DNA of 64,000 bases from Pseudomonadota bacterium (GTDB lineage: Bacteria > Pseudomonadota > Gammaproteobacteria > Xanthomonadales > Rhodanobacteraceae): the NCBI GenBank assembly GCA_018240565.1, contig JAFEFO010000036.1:1-64000 (forward strand). Direction: 5' to 3'. The notes beneath the pieces were generated by a model. The model searched no databases and had not been told where the DNA came from. It worked only from the letters and a program-made list of their open reading frames with translations. Each line of letters opens with the position of its first letter. Within the stretch, counting starts at the first letter, position 1. Of this stretch, positions 1 to 8,409 are shown piece after piece. A program made the translations under genes and the position numbers.

Positions 1-74
1 CTCGGAAGTGAAACGCGCCCGCGCCGATGGTAGTGTGGCTTAAGCCATGTGAGAGTAGGTCATTGCTGAGCGCT
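1..74 (+). rRNA. rrf: 5S ribosomal RNA, 3' part only
   Basis: The first bases match the 3' two-thirds of bacterial 5S rRNA: the GAAGTGAAACGC segment, then GCGCCGATGGTAGTGTGG, then GAGAGTAGG, then the closing-stem strand. The 5' part lies outside the window, so an rRNA operon ends here. The exact 3' end is placed by comparison with the E. coli molecule and could be off by one or two bases. Confidence 0.93.
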
Positions 75-82
75 TCATCCAA

Positions 83-109
83 CCCCCAGTCATCCGACTG
101 GGGGTTTTT
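83..109 (+). terminator. Rho-independent terminator of the rRNA operon
   Basis: A perfect 8-bp stem (CCCCCAGT at 83-90 pairing with ACTGGGGG at 97-104), a 6-base loop and a T-run at 105-109 follow the 5S rRNA directly. This is the expected end of the rRNA transcript. Confidence 0.9.
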
Positions 110-160
110 GTTTGTGCGCGTGCCGGGATACACTGCGAGCCGATTCCCGTGGAGCGCGCC

Positions 161-1210
161 ATGAGCATCGAAGCTGCCGACCTTGCCAAGTTCTATCCGC
201 TCGACAAGCTTCTGCCGGAGAATCTTGAACAGCTCGCGCGCGAAGCCGAAAGCGTAGACGTCGCCAAGGGCACGGTGTTGTTCAAGGCAGGCGACACCGA
301 TGATCAGACGATCTTCGTCCGTGCCGGACGGGTACGCGGCGATTATCCCGATGGAAAGCAAAAGGAAATCGATGCCAGCACCTTGCAGGGACGTTATGCG
401 CTTGGCGATTTGCAGCCGCGGCGTTTTACGGCGACGGTGACTTCGCGTAGTGCCACACTGGTCAAGCTCGACCGGCGCTACATGGAAAAAGTGCAGACCT
501 GGGACCAACTCTCGCGCAGCGAAAACTTCCGCCACGTCGACCCGACGCCGGACGCAAACCGTTGGGTATTTCGCCTGCTCCAGTCGCGCGCATTGCACAA
601 ACTGCCAACCGGCAACATCGAGCGCATGTTCAAGCGCTTCGAGGAAATTGCGGTGCGTGCGGGCGACGTGATCATCCGCGAAGGCGAGGAAGCGGACTAT
701 TACTACGCAATCAAGGATGGCGCGGCGACGGTATCGAAGAGCCTGGAAACCGGCGATGCGATAGTCGCCTACCTCGTGCGTGGCGATACCTTTGGCGAGG
801 ATGCCTTGCTTGCCAACACCGTACGCAATGCCACGGTGACAATGATCAAGGACGGCAAGTTGATGCGCCTTGCGAAGAAATCGTTCGATGAAGTTCTCAA
901 GCCGCCCGTGGTGGAATGGCTAACGCCCGGAATGGCCTCGATCATGGCACGTCAGGGTGCGGTCGTGCTGGACGTGCGCATGCCGGACGAGCACTCCGAA
1001 CGCGCGATCAAGGGCGCGATCAACACGCCACTCTATACCCTGCGCGAAAGCATGACGGATTTCGACAAATCGAAGAAATACGTCGTCTATTGCAATACGG
1101 GCGAGCGAAGTGCAGCGGCGGCCTTCATCCTGAGCAAACTTGGCTTTCAGGTCTTTGCCTTGCACGGTGGACTGTCGGGAATGATCAAGCAGATGGAAAA
1201 ACAGGCGTAG
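161..1210 (+). CDS. Double cyclic nucleotide-binding domain protein fused to rhodanese
   Basis: This cytoplasmic protein of 349 residues has two cNMP-binding-like beta-rolls (about residues 15-115 and 150-245) and a C-terminal rhodanese domain (about 255-345). The second roll keeps a recognisable phosphate-binding cassette, FGEDALLANTVRNATV with Glu and Arg; the first roll lacks one and is probably structural. The rhodanese loop CNTGERS carries the expected active Cys, so sulfur or persulfide transfer is plausible. A GTG lies 12 bases upstream in frame, but GGAG at 151-154 sits six bases before ATG 161, which decides the start. The gene converges on rpiA with only two bases between stop codons. 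The ligand (cAMP, cGMP or none) and the physiological role cannot be told from sequence. Confidence 0.85.
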   Translation: MSIEAADLAKFYPLDKLLPENLEQLAREAESVDVAKGTVLFKAGDTDDQTIFVRAGRVRGDYPDGKQKEIDASTLQGRYALGDLQPRRFTATVTSRSATLVKLDRRYMEKVQTWDQLSRSENFRHVDPTPDANRWVFRLLQSRALHKLPTGNIERMFKRFEEIAVRAGDVIIREGEEADYYYAIKDGAATVSKSLETGDAIVAYLVRGDTFGEDALLANTVRNATVTMIKDGKLMRLAKKSFDEVLKPPVVEWLTPGMASIMARQGAVVLDVRMPDEHSERAIKGAINTPLYTLRESMTDFDKSKKYVVYCNTGERSAAAAFILSKLGFQVFALHGGLSGMIKQMEKQA

Positions 1211-1212
1211 CG

Positions 1213-1863
1213 CTAAGACATGATCGAATCGCCAATGAGCACGACGTCGGCTGGACGCCTGGCGAACAGGCCGACACAAACGACGCCGACAATCTGATTG
1301 AGATCGGCTTCCAGCGCGACGGGATCGTCGATGCGCCAGCCGTGCACGTCGAGGATGACATTGCCATTGTCGGTGACGAAGCCGTCGCGCCACACCGGAT
1401 TGCCGCCGCGCCGGACGATTTCGCGGGCAACATGACCGCGCGCCATCGGAATCACCTCAACGGGCAAGGGGAACTTGCCGAGCGCGTCCACGCGCTTGGC
1501 GGCGTCGATCATGCACACGAACGTCTTCGATGCCGCGGCGATGATCTTCTCGCGCGTCAGTGCGCCACCGCCGCCCTTGATCAGGCGCTTGTGCGCGTCG
1601 CACTCGTCGGCGCCATCGACGTACAGCGCCAGCGTGCCGACGCTGTTCAGATCGACCACGCGAATGCCGTGTTGCTTAAGGCGTGCCGTGCTTTGCTCGG
1701 AACTGGACACCGCCGCTTCGATCAAGCCGCGGCGCGCGCCGAGCGCGTCGATGAAATACGCCACGGTCGAGCCGGTACCGACGCCGAGGATGCTGCCTTC
1801 CTCGACGTAGCTTATGGCACGTTCGGCGGCCAGGCGTTTCTGGTCTTCGCGGTTCGTGGCCAT
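1213..1863 (-). CDS. rpiA: Ribose-5-phosphate isomerase A
   Basis: Interconverts ribose 5-phosphate and ribulose 5-phosphate in the non-oxidative pentose phosphate pathway. The 216-residue product has the RpiA hallmarks GTGSTVAYF near residue 29, DGADE near 83 and [11 protein letters not shown] near 95, and the length is normal for the family. The ATG at 1863 overlaps the stop of the EVE-domain gene by one base (TAATG), so the two are translationally coupled. It is the last gene of a leftward run: 5-FCL, EVE, rpiA. Confidence 0.96.
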   Translation of the reverse strand: MATNREDQKRLAAERAISYVEEGSILGVGTGSTVAYFIDALGARRGLIEAAVSSSEQSTARLKQHGIRVVDLNSVGTLALYVDGADECDAHKRLIKGGGGALTREKIIAAASKTFVCMIDAAKRVDALGKFPLPVEVIPMARGHVAREIVRRGGNPVWRDGFVTDNGNVILDVHGWRIDDPVALEADLNQIVGVVCVGLFARRPADVVLIGDSIMS

Positions 1864-2312
1864 TATTCGAGTCCCAAAATGAAATCCCATTGCGCCGCCG
1901 TCACCGGCAGCACAGACAGGCGATTGCCGGGGCGGATCAGCGTAAGACCTTGCAGCTCCTTGCGATCTTTCAGTTCCGCCAACGCGATGACGCGCTTGAG
2001 CTTGCGCTTGAATTTCACCTCGACCAGCGACCAGCGTGGCGCCGCTTGCGTGCTCTTGGCGTCGAAATAATCGCTCTTCGGATCGAACTGTGTCGGGTCC
2101 GCATACGCCGCGGTCGTCACGCTGGCGATGCCGACGACGCCGGGTTCGGCGCAACTGGAATGATAGAAAAGCACGCCATCGCCCTTGCGCATCTCGCGCA
2201 GGTAGTTGCGCGCCTGATAGTTGCGCACGCCGCTCCACGGCTCGGATTTCTTGCGCGCCAGCTCGTCGATGGAAAACTCGTCCGGCTCGGATTTCATCAG
2301 CCAATGGTTCAT
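1863..2312 (-). CDS. EVE domain protein (thymocyte nuclear protein 1-like)
   Basis: A 149-residue single-domain protein beginning [18 protein letters not shown], the characteristic EVE opening, with [16 protein letters not shown] and GDGVLFYHS following. EVE domains share the PUA-like fold and are thought to recognise modified bases in nucleic acid; the substrate here is unknown. The start overlaps the 5-FCL stop by four bases (ATGA) and the stop overlaps the rpiA start, so it is the middle gene of a tightly coupled operon. Confidence 0.9.
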   Translation of the reverse strand: MNHWLMKSEPDEFSIDELARKKSEPWSGVRNYQARNYLREMRKGDGVLFYHSSCAEPGVVGIASVTTAAYADPTQFDPKSDYFDAKSTQAAPRWSLVEVKFKRKLKRVIALAELKDRKELQGLTLIRPGNRLSVLPVTAAQWDFILGLE

Positions 2313-2914
2313 GCGCCCGGTTCCGTGCAGTCGATGAGTTCGCGGTCGGTGGCAATGAAATCCATGCGCACGTCCCAGGATTCCGCATCGAGTTTTGCCA
2401 CTTCCTGAAAATGGTAACCGATGCCGACCAGTACAGGGCGAGCGGGTCGGGGCAATTCGCGCAGGAATGCGAAGCTGCGATCGTACCAGCCGCCACCGCT
2501 GCCGAGCCGGTTGCCGCAGCGATCGAAGCCGACCAGTGGCACCAGCGCGACATCCAGATCGTTCGCCGTGAATCGCCGTTCCGGTGTGACATCAGGTTCG
2601 GGAATGCCAAAGCGATTGGTCGCCAGCGCCGCGCCAGGTTGCCACGGCGCGAACTGTAACGTGTCGTCGCCGGAAAGCATTGGCAGGCAATACGCCTGTC
2701 CGCGCGAGCGCAGGCTGGCGAAGACGGCGAGCAATGGCATCTCGCCGCGTACCGCCCAGTAGCCGGCGATACGCGCATCGACGAGGAATTCCGGAAGTTG
2801 CTCCAGCGTGGCGGCCACTGCTGTGGCAGCGCAGATGCGTTCGCTGGCGGGCAATTGCGCGCGCTCTACGCGCAGGCGCTTGCGCAACCGGTTTCGTTCG
2901 GTCTCGCGATTCAC
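2309..2914 (-). CDS. ygfA: 5-formyltetrahydrofolate cyclo-ligase
   Basis: Converts 5-formyl-THF to 5,10-methenyl-THF with ATP, returning a storage folate to the one-carbon pool. The 201-residue protein has the basic N-terminus [14 protein letters not shown], the [10 protein letters not shown] segment, and the [17 protein letters not shown] motif that forms the nucleotide/folate site. It lies directly downstream of 6S RNA, the same arrangement as ssrS-ygfA in E. coli, so it is probably co-transcribed with that RNA. Confidence 0.93.
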   Translation of the reverse strand: MNRETERNRLRKRLRVERAQLPASERICAATAVAATLEQLPEFLVDARIAGYWAVRGEMPLLAVFASLRSRGQAYCLPMLSGDDTLQFAPWQPGAALATNRFGIPEPDVTPERRFTANDLDVALVPLVGFDRCGNRLGSGGGWYDRSFAFLRELPRPARPVLVGIGYHFQEVAKLDAESWDVRMDFIATDRELIDCTEPGA

Positions 2915-2941
2915 TCGTGATGACCGAGCGGGGAAAGGAGC

Positions 2942-3128
2942 GCGCCCTCCGCGATGCCGTTGCGCATCGAACGACCTTGATCCCTAGGATCAGGTGGGAT
3001 GGCTCGCCGGTCGTCAGGCTTTCCGCTCATGGCGGACATGCACACGGACTCGAACACTGCCACCCCGGGGTCGTATATAGGAACAAGGCAATATGGTTGG
3101 ATGCGCTCTCGCACACCGCAGGGGACGC
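2942..3128 (-). ncRNA. ssrS: 6S RNA
   Basis: The gap between zapA and the 5-FCL gene reads as 6S RNA on the minus strand. A closing stem forms between CCCCTGCGGTGTGCG (5' side, about 3113-3125) and CGCAACGGCATCGCGGAGGG (3' side, about 2943-2962). The 3' half holds the conserved GATCCTAGGGATCAAGG hairpin that matches the corresponding hairpin of E. coli 6S. A long imperfect helix with a central bubble is implied. 6S RNA binds the sigma-70 holoenzyme as an open-promoter mimic in stationary phase. The ends are approximate; the 5' end is set by the promoter overlapping the zapA stop. Confidence 0.9.
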
Positions 3129-3132
3129 CGGA

Positions 3133-3435
3133 TCATTTTACCGAGGTTGCGAGCACGCCATCAAGCTTGGCGCGGAGCATTTGCAGATGTTGTGCCAAGG
3201 TGCCATCGTTGGTATCGCGGTACTGTCGCAACTGGATGAGTTCGTGCGCGATGTTCAGCGCGGCCATCACCGCGATGCGGTCCACGCCGGCGGCGCGTGC
3301 GTTCTCGCGGATCTCGCGCATCTTGCCATCGAGATAGCCGGCGGCGGCGATCAGGCCGGGTCGTTCCTCGGGCGTGCAGCCAACCAGGAATTCCCGATCC
3401 AGAATGCTTACTGCGATAGGCCCTTCGCCACTCAA
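3133..3435 (-). CDS. zapA: Cell division protein ZapA
   Basis: A 100-residue ZapA, which bundles FtsZ filaments at the septum. It has the N-terminal beta region (VSILDREFLVGC) and the long coiled-coil helix with MAALNIAHELIQLR typical of the family. The first codon is TTG at 3435, overlapping the stop of the upstream coiled-coil gene by four bases (TTGA). No in-frame ATG lies near the N-terminus, so the rare start is supported by coupling. 6S RNA and the 5-FCL gene follow. Confidence 0.92.
   Translation of the reverse strand: MSGEGPIAVSILDREFLVGCTPEERPGLIAAAGYLDGKMREIRENARAAGVDRIAVMAALNIAHELIQLRQYRDTNDGTLAQHLQMLRAKLDGVLATSVK
3135..3164 (-). promoter_or_regulatory. Sigma-70 promoter of 6S RNA inside the end of zapA
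   Basis: Minus strand: TTGATG (-35, at 3159-3164), an 18-base spacer, and TAAAAT (-10, at 3135-3140), which overlaps the zapA stop codon. Transcription would start near 3128, which agrees with the 5' end of the 6S closing stem. Confidence 0.6.
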
Positions 3436-3656
3436 GCGCCATTCTCCAGCGAGCGCAAGCGCGCGATCATCGCCTCTACGCGCGTGCGCGCCTGTTCATT
3501 CTTGGCGAGCAGATTGGATCGTTCCGTGGCGAGTTGGTCCTGGCTCTGGCGCAGGCTGCGGTTTTCTTCGGCGAGTCGCCGGCACAGGTCCAGCAGGCGA
3601 TCGATGCGCCCGCTGACTTCGTGCAACTCGTTCAAGGCCGGATTGGCGTGGGACAT
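3432..3656 (-). CDS. ZapB-like coiled-coil protein (TIGR02449 type)
   Basis: A 74-residue, almost wholly helical protein with heptad-like hydrophobic spacing (IDRLLDLCRRLAEENRSL) and no other domain. It corresponds to the small coiled-coil proteins found upstream of zapA in xanthomonads and pseudomonads. By position and shape it probably works with ZapA in Z-ring assembly, but this is inference. It is the first gene of the leftward zapA operon. Confidence 0.85.
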   Translation of the reverse strand: MSHANPALNELHEVSGRIDRLLDLCRRLAEENRSLRQSQDQLATERSNLLAKNEQARTRVEAMIARLRSLENGA

Positions 3657-3687
3657 GCAGGGAATATAGGTGGACGCGGGCCGCGGG

Positions 3688-6600
3688 TCAACGGACCGTC
3701 AACCGCGAACGTGCCGGCGGACGGCTGCGCTCGAATTCGACGATGAAGGTAAAGCAGGAGGCGGCATCCAGCGGTACCGATAGCCAATGGCCCTGGATCT
3801 CGTCGCAGCCCTGTTCGTGCAGGTATTCGAGTTGTTCCAGCGTCTCTACGCCCTCGGCGACGACGTCCAGTCCGAGCGAATGCGCGATGGTGATGATGGT
3901 CTTGGTGATTGCCTCGTCATCGGGATCGGTGGTGATATCGCCGACGAAACTGCGGTCGATCTTGAGGCGGTCGATGGGCAGGCGCTTGAGGTAACTGAGC
4001 GAAGAATAGCCTGTGCCGAAATCGTCAATCGCGATCGCCACGCCGACGGCGTGCAGGCGATCGAGCGTGTGAATCGCGCGCTCGGGGTTCGCCATCAGCA
4101 CGCTTTCGGTCAACTCCAGTTCCAGACGCTGTGGTTCGAGCTGCGCTTCAGCGAGGATTTCGCACAGGCGCTGGGTCAGCTCGTCGCGCAGCAGCTGCAA
4201 GGCGGACAGGTTGACCGACATGGTGATGCCGTTCAGGCCGCGATCCTGCCATTCGCGCAGTTGCACGCAGGCGCGGTGCAGCACGAATTCGCCGATGCGC
4301 TCGATCAGGCCGGCTTCTTCAGCGAGGGGGATAAAAATGCTCGGCGGCACCGAGCCGAATTCGGGACTGTTCCAGCGCAGCAGTGCCTCGGTGCCGGTGA
4401 TGCGGCCTTCATCGAGGGCCAGCATGGGCTGGAACACCAGGCTCAGTTCGCCGCGTTCCAGCGCCAGACGCAAGCCGCCGAGCATGCTTGCGCGCTGACG
4501 CGTAATCGCGTCCATCTCCGAGGTATACACCTGATACGTGTTGCGGCCTTGTTCCTTGGCCTGGTACATCGCGGTATCGGCGAACTTGAGCAGGTCCGTC
4601 GGCACCTGGGCGTGATCCGGATACAGGCTGATGCCGATCGAGGGCGAAACGACGACTTCCTGGCCGCTGTCCAGGACCAGGGGCGTCATGAAGATCTCGA
4701 GAAGTTCGCTGGCGATGCGTTGCACCTGGTCGATGTGCTGCACGTCTTCCAGCACGACCGTGAACTCGTCCCCGCCCAGGCGCGCGATGGTGGCAGACTC
4801 GGTGATCTTGGCACACAGGCGTTCGCCGACCGCCTTGAGCACGCGATCGCCGGCGGCGTGGCCCATCGAATCGTTGACGTGCTTGAAGCGATCCAGGTCC
4901 AGGAACAGCACGGCCACCTTGCGCGAGGTGCGCCGCGCGCGGATGACGGCATGGGCCAGGCGCTCGCCGAGCAGGGTGCGGTTCGGCAGGCCGGTCAACG
5001 TGTCGTAGTTGGCGAGATAGCGAAGCTCCTGCTCGGCGCGCTTGCGATCGGTGATGTCGTTCATCACGCCGACGAAATTGGTGACATGGCCCGACTCGTC
5101 GCGCACCTGGCTGACCTCGAGCCAAGCCAGGAAATCCTCGCCATCGCGGCGACGTTGCCACAGCTCACCGCGCCAGTGCCCGTTGCGCACGAATGCCTCG
5201 CGCATCGTGCGATAGACCTCGGCCGGATAGCGGGTACTGTTGAGCATATTCGCTGGCTGACCGATGCATTCGGCCTCGGTATGGCCGGTCATGCGCGTGA
5301 ACGCGCGGTTGACCGAAACGAAGCGGAATTCCAGGTCGGTCACCGTGACCGCCTCGTTCATGCTGTCGATCACCTCGCTGGCGATGCGTCGTTCGTGATC
5401 GGCCGTGCGCGCCTGGGTGATGTTGTGCGCGGTGCCGCAGATGCGCAACGCACTGCCATTGGTGTCGCGCTCGACCACCTTGCCGCGCGACAGGACCCAG
5501 ATCCAGTCGCCCTGCGCGTTGCGGATGCGATGTTCGGATTCGAAATGGTCCGAGCGCCCGGCCATGTGGTCGTAAAGGCGCTTTTCCACCTGCGGCAAAT
5601 CATCCGGATGCACGGTTTGCTGTTTCCATGCGTCCTGCGAAAGCGATTCCTCGTGGTGATCTCCCACAAGCTGGTCCGCACCAATCCGGTACATCTGCCC
5701 GCGGGGCACGTTCCAATCCCAAAACTCGTCGCCCGAACCCCACAGCGCCAGGCGCAGGCGATCCTCGCGCTCGCGCAATTCCCGGGCATGGCGAGCCTCG
5801 CGTTGAAGGCGCAGGCGGTAGGCGATCCAGAGACCGAACAGGGCAATGCCGGCAAGCGCCAGATAGATCGACTTCATGGCGGCAGACGCCCACCACGGCG
5901 GCGTCACGCGCACACTCAGGCTGGCCGGATTCGGATTCCAGATCCCGTCGGCGTTGGCGGCGCGCACCAAGAACGTGTAATCGCCGGCGGCCAGGTTGGT
6001 GTACGTGGCCACATGGCGTGGGCCGGCATCGGTCCACGCCGGGTCGAAACCATCGAGCTTGTAGGCGAAACGATTGCGCGACGGATCCGTATAGTCCAAT
6101 GCCGCGAAGGCGAAGCGCAGGAGGCGCTCACCCTGGTGCATGGTCACGCCGGAAGCGGACGCAGAGACATCCGGCGCGGACGCGTCGCCAACGCGCACCG
6201 AAGTTATCACGGTGGCGGGTTCGTAGAGGCTGTGCGTAATGGATTTCGGATTGAAGCGGTTGATGCCGTGCACGCCGCCGAATACCAGTTCGCCGTTGGC
6301 CCCCTTGATGGCCGCGCCGCCGTTGAATTCCATGCCTTGCAGGCCATCGCGCCGGGCGAACGTCATGAAGGCGCCCATTTGCGGGACGTATACCGCGATA
6401 CCGTGGTTTGTGCCGAGCCAGATTTCGTGATCGGCGTCCTCGATGATGCTGGCGACCGACAGTCCCGCCTGCGCGTCGCGCGCGGAAACACGATCGACAC
6501 GGATTTTCCCGGCGGCGTCCAGATCGGCCTTGCTCAATCCGCTTAGCGTGCCAAGCCACACGGTGCCGTTGCTTGCGCACAAGAGGCTGCGCACGAGATT

Positions 6601-8280
6601 GTCCGGCAGCGAAGCCGGATTGCCTGCGTCGTGCCGGTAGGATTGCAAGTGGCCAGTGGCCGGGTCGAAAACGGACAACCCATCCGTGGTACCAATCCAG
6701 ATTCGTTTTTGCGCATCCTGCGCAAGCGCGAGCACGACGTCGCTTGCAAGGCTTTCGGCATCACCGGCATGGTGCCGGAACACCTGCCAGCGTTCGGGTG
6801 CGCCGGCACTGGCCGGCTGCAGGCGCGCGAGTCCGTCCCCGTACATGCCAAACCAGGTTTCGCCACTGGGCAGGGCCAACAGCGCGCGCACGGGGTGGCC
6901 GAGGAGCGAGTTTTCGGCGTTGCCGTTCAATGCGATCGGCGTGGCTTTGCGGTTGCGCGGATCGAAATGGAAAGCGCCGCGGCTGGTTCCGACCCACAGC
7001 TCGCCATCGGCGGCACGCGCCAGAGCGAAGATGACGGCTGACGGGTAGAGTGTGTCGGACGCGGCCGATCGCGTCGCCTGGAACAGCCCATCGAAGTATT
7101 CGTATGAATCGAGCACGGGATCGTAGCGTTTCAGGCCATCGCCGCCGGTGCCCAGCCACAGACGGCCATCGTCGCCCCGCGCAATGGCGCGGATGTTGTT
7201 GCCAGTCTGGTCGCGGTTTGGAGAAAGATCCGCCACAAACCGGAAGGTCGCGCCTTCCGGGATCACGGTGGAAATGCCATTGATCATGCCGCCGACCCAC
7301 ATCAAGCCAGAGCGGTCGACGAACAAGGTGTTGACATAATCATCCGGCAGCGAGCCCGGCATGGCCCGATCAGGGCGCAGGGGGTCGACAGAACCGGTGG
7401 CCGGGTCGAATACGACCAATCCCTTGCCGAAAACGGACAGCCACAGGCGGCCAAGGCGATCACGAGCCAAAGCCCGGACCTGCACGTTCGCGGCGTCGGC
7501 GTCGTCCGGCCACAGCCGTTGCGCCGTGCCATGGCTCGCGTCGACGCGAAAAAGCCCGCCGTTGCCGGCGGCGAAGACCGTACCGTCCGCCTCGACGCGT
7601 ACGCTCAATGCCTGCGGCAATGTCTCGGCGGCGACGGGCCGCGCGGTGTTCGATTTTGCCGGAAAGCGCAGCAGTCCGGTAGAAGTCGCCGCCCAGACGG
7701 TGCCATCGCCAGCGATCGCCAATTGCGCCACGCCGGGCCCCGGCGTGCCGGCGGGAAAGCGATACAGCTCCTGGCGCTTGCCGCTGGCGGGGTCCAGCAG
7801 TTCGATACCCGCCGCGGTACCTACCCACAGGCCACGACCCGGATCGAAGGCGAGCGCACCGATTGCATCGCGCGGCATGGCTTCGCCCGTGACGATTCGC
7901 GAGCGTGCCACGATGCGCAAGCTGGCGGTATCCACGGCCGCCAATCCACGATCCACGGTGCCGACCCACAGCCGCCCCTGCGCGTCTTGCGCCATGGCGG
8001 TGATGAAGCTGCCGGGCAGCGATTCGGGATCGTCCGGCAGGTGCTGGAAAAGCTTGTAGTTGTAGCCGTCGTAACGTTGCAGGCCTGATTGCGTGCCGAT
8101 CCAGATGTAGCCGGTGCGATCCTGGAACACGGCGCTGACATTGTGCGAGGCGAGGTCGCGTTCGCTGGCGGGTTCTTCGAAGTAATAGCGCCGTTCGCTG
8201 GCATGCCCCACCACCGCAAAAAAGGCGGTGAAGATGGCCAGCCACCTGCCGATGGCCCGGGGTCCCCTCGGAAACGGCAT
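3688..8280 (-). CDS. Periplasmic beta-propeller sensor with PAS, GGDEF and EAL domains
   Basis: A 1530-residue inner-membrane signalling protein. Order: signal sequence (1-27); two-component-regulator propeller repeats to about 700 (many units of the form GRLWVGT...GLSVFDPATG); a Y_Y_Y domain (about 725-790); one membrane helix (about 801-821); two PAS domains (about 845-1085); GGDEF (about 1045-1215, motif intact near 1168); and EAL (about 1280-1525, with EALLRW near 1296 and DDFGTGYSS near 1417). Both catalytic signatures look intact, so it may both make and degrade c-di-GMP. The RxxD inhibitory site expected just before GGDEF is absent. Propeller sensors of this type usually sense extracytoplasmic sugars or polymers; the ligand is unknown. 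Confidence 0.93.
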   Translation of the reverse strand: MPFPRGPRAIGRWLAIFTAFFAVVGHASERRYYFEEPASERDLASHNVSAVFQDRTGYIWIGTQSGLQRYDGYNYKLFQHLPDDPESLPGSFITAMAQDAQGRLWVGTVDRGLAAVDTASLRIVARSRIVTGEAMPRDAIGALAFDPGRGLWVGTAAGIELLDPASGKRQELYRFPAGTPGPGVAQLAIAGDGTVWAATSTGLLRFPAKSNTARPVAAETLPQALSVRVEADGTVFAAGNGGLFRVDASHGTAQRLWPDDADAANVQVRALARDRLGRLWLSVFGKGLVVFDPATGSVDPLRPDRAMPGSLPDDYVNTLFVDRSGLMWVGGMINGISTVIPEGATFRFVADLSPNRDQTGNNIRAIARGDDGRLWLGTGGDGLKRYDPVLDSYEYFDGLFQATRSAASDTLYPSAVIFALARAADGELWVGTSRGAFHFDPRNRKATPIALNGNAENSLLGHPVRALLALPSGETWFGMYGDGLARLQPASAGAPERWQVFRHHAGDAESLASDVVLALAQDAQKRIWIGTTDGLSVFDPATGHLQSYRHDAGNPASLPDNLVRSLLCASNGTVWLGTLSGLSKADLDAAGKIRVDRVSARDAQAGLSVASIIEDADHEIWLGTNHGIAVYVPQMGAFMTFARRDGLQGMEFNGGAAIKGANGELVFGGVHGINRFNPKSITHSLYEPATVITSVRVGDASAPDVSASASGVTMHQGERLLRFAFAALDYTDPSRNRFAYKLDGFDPAWTDAGPRHVATYTNLAAGDYTFLVRAANADGIWNPNPASLSVRVTPPWWASAAMKSIYLALAGIALFGLWIAYRLRLQREARHARELREREDRLRLALWGSGDEFWDWNVPRGQMYRIGADQLVGDHHEESLSQDAWKQQTVHPDDLPQVEKRLYDHMAGRSDHFESEHRIRNAQGDWIWVLSRGKVVERDTNGSALRICGTAHNITQARTADHERRIASEVIDSMNEAVTVTDLEFRFVSVNRAFTRMTGHTEAECIGQPANMLNSTRYPAEVYRTMREAFVRNGHWRGELWQRRRDGEDFLAWLEVSQVRDESGHVTNFVGVMNDITDRKRAEQELRYLANYDTLTGLPNRTLLGERLAHAVIRARRTSRKVAVLFLDLDRFKHVNDSMGHAAGDRVLKAVGERLCAKITESATIARLGGDEFTVVLEDVQHIDQVQRIASELLEIFMTPLVLDSGQEVVVSPSIGISLYPDHAQVPTDLLKFADTAMYQAKEQGRNTYQVYTSEMDAITRQRASMLGGLRLALERGELSLVFQPMLALDEGRITGTEALLRWNSPEFGSVPPSIFIPLAEEAGLIERIGEFVLHRACVQLREWQDRGLNGITMSVNLSALQLLRDELTQRLCEILAEAQLEPQRLELELTESVLMANPERAIHTLDRLHAVGVAIAIDDFGTGYSSLSYLKRLPIDRLKIDRSFVGDITTDPDDEAITKTIITIAHSLGLDVVAEGVETLEQLEYLHEQGCDEIQGHWLSVPLDAASCFTFIVEFERSRPPARSRLTVR

Positions 8281-8346
8281 ACGCGGTACGCTACAAAGAT
8301 ACGGACAACCGGATGATAGGGTCGCGGCTGCGCGCAGGCAACCGTC

Positions 8347-8374
8347 TTTCGACCCAGCGCGTGGCTGCTAGAAT
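8347..8374 (+). promoter_or_regulatory. Possible pepP promoter
   Basis: TTTCGA at 8347-8352 and TAGAAT at 8369-8374, 16 bases apart, lie 36 bases before the pepP ATG. The -10 is good and the -35 is weak. The rest of 8281-8409 shows nothing else. Confidence 0.35.
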
Positions 8375-8409
8375 GCGCGCAAGCTGGAACCGGGATTCCA
8401 AGGCAAGCC

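Noticed and set aside
3787..6546. A 919-codon open frame on the plus strand opposite the GGDEF/EAL gene
   Set aside because: High-GC codon bias leaves long open antisense frames. The product has no domain, no RBS and the opposite strand encodes a clear multi-domain protein.
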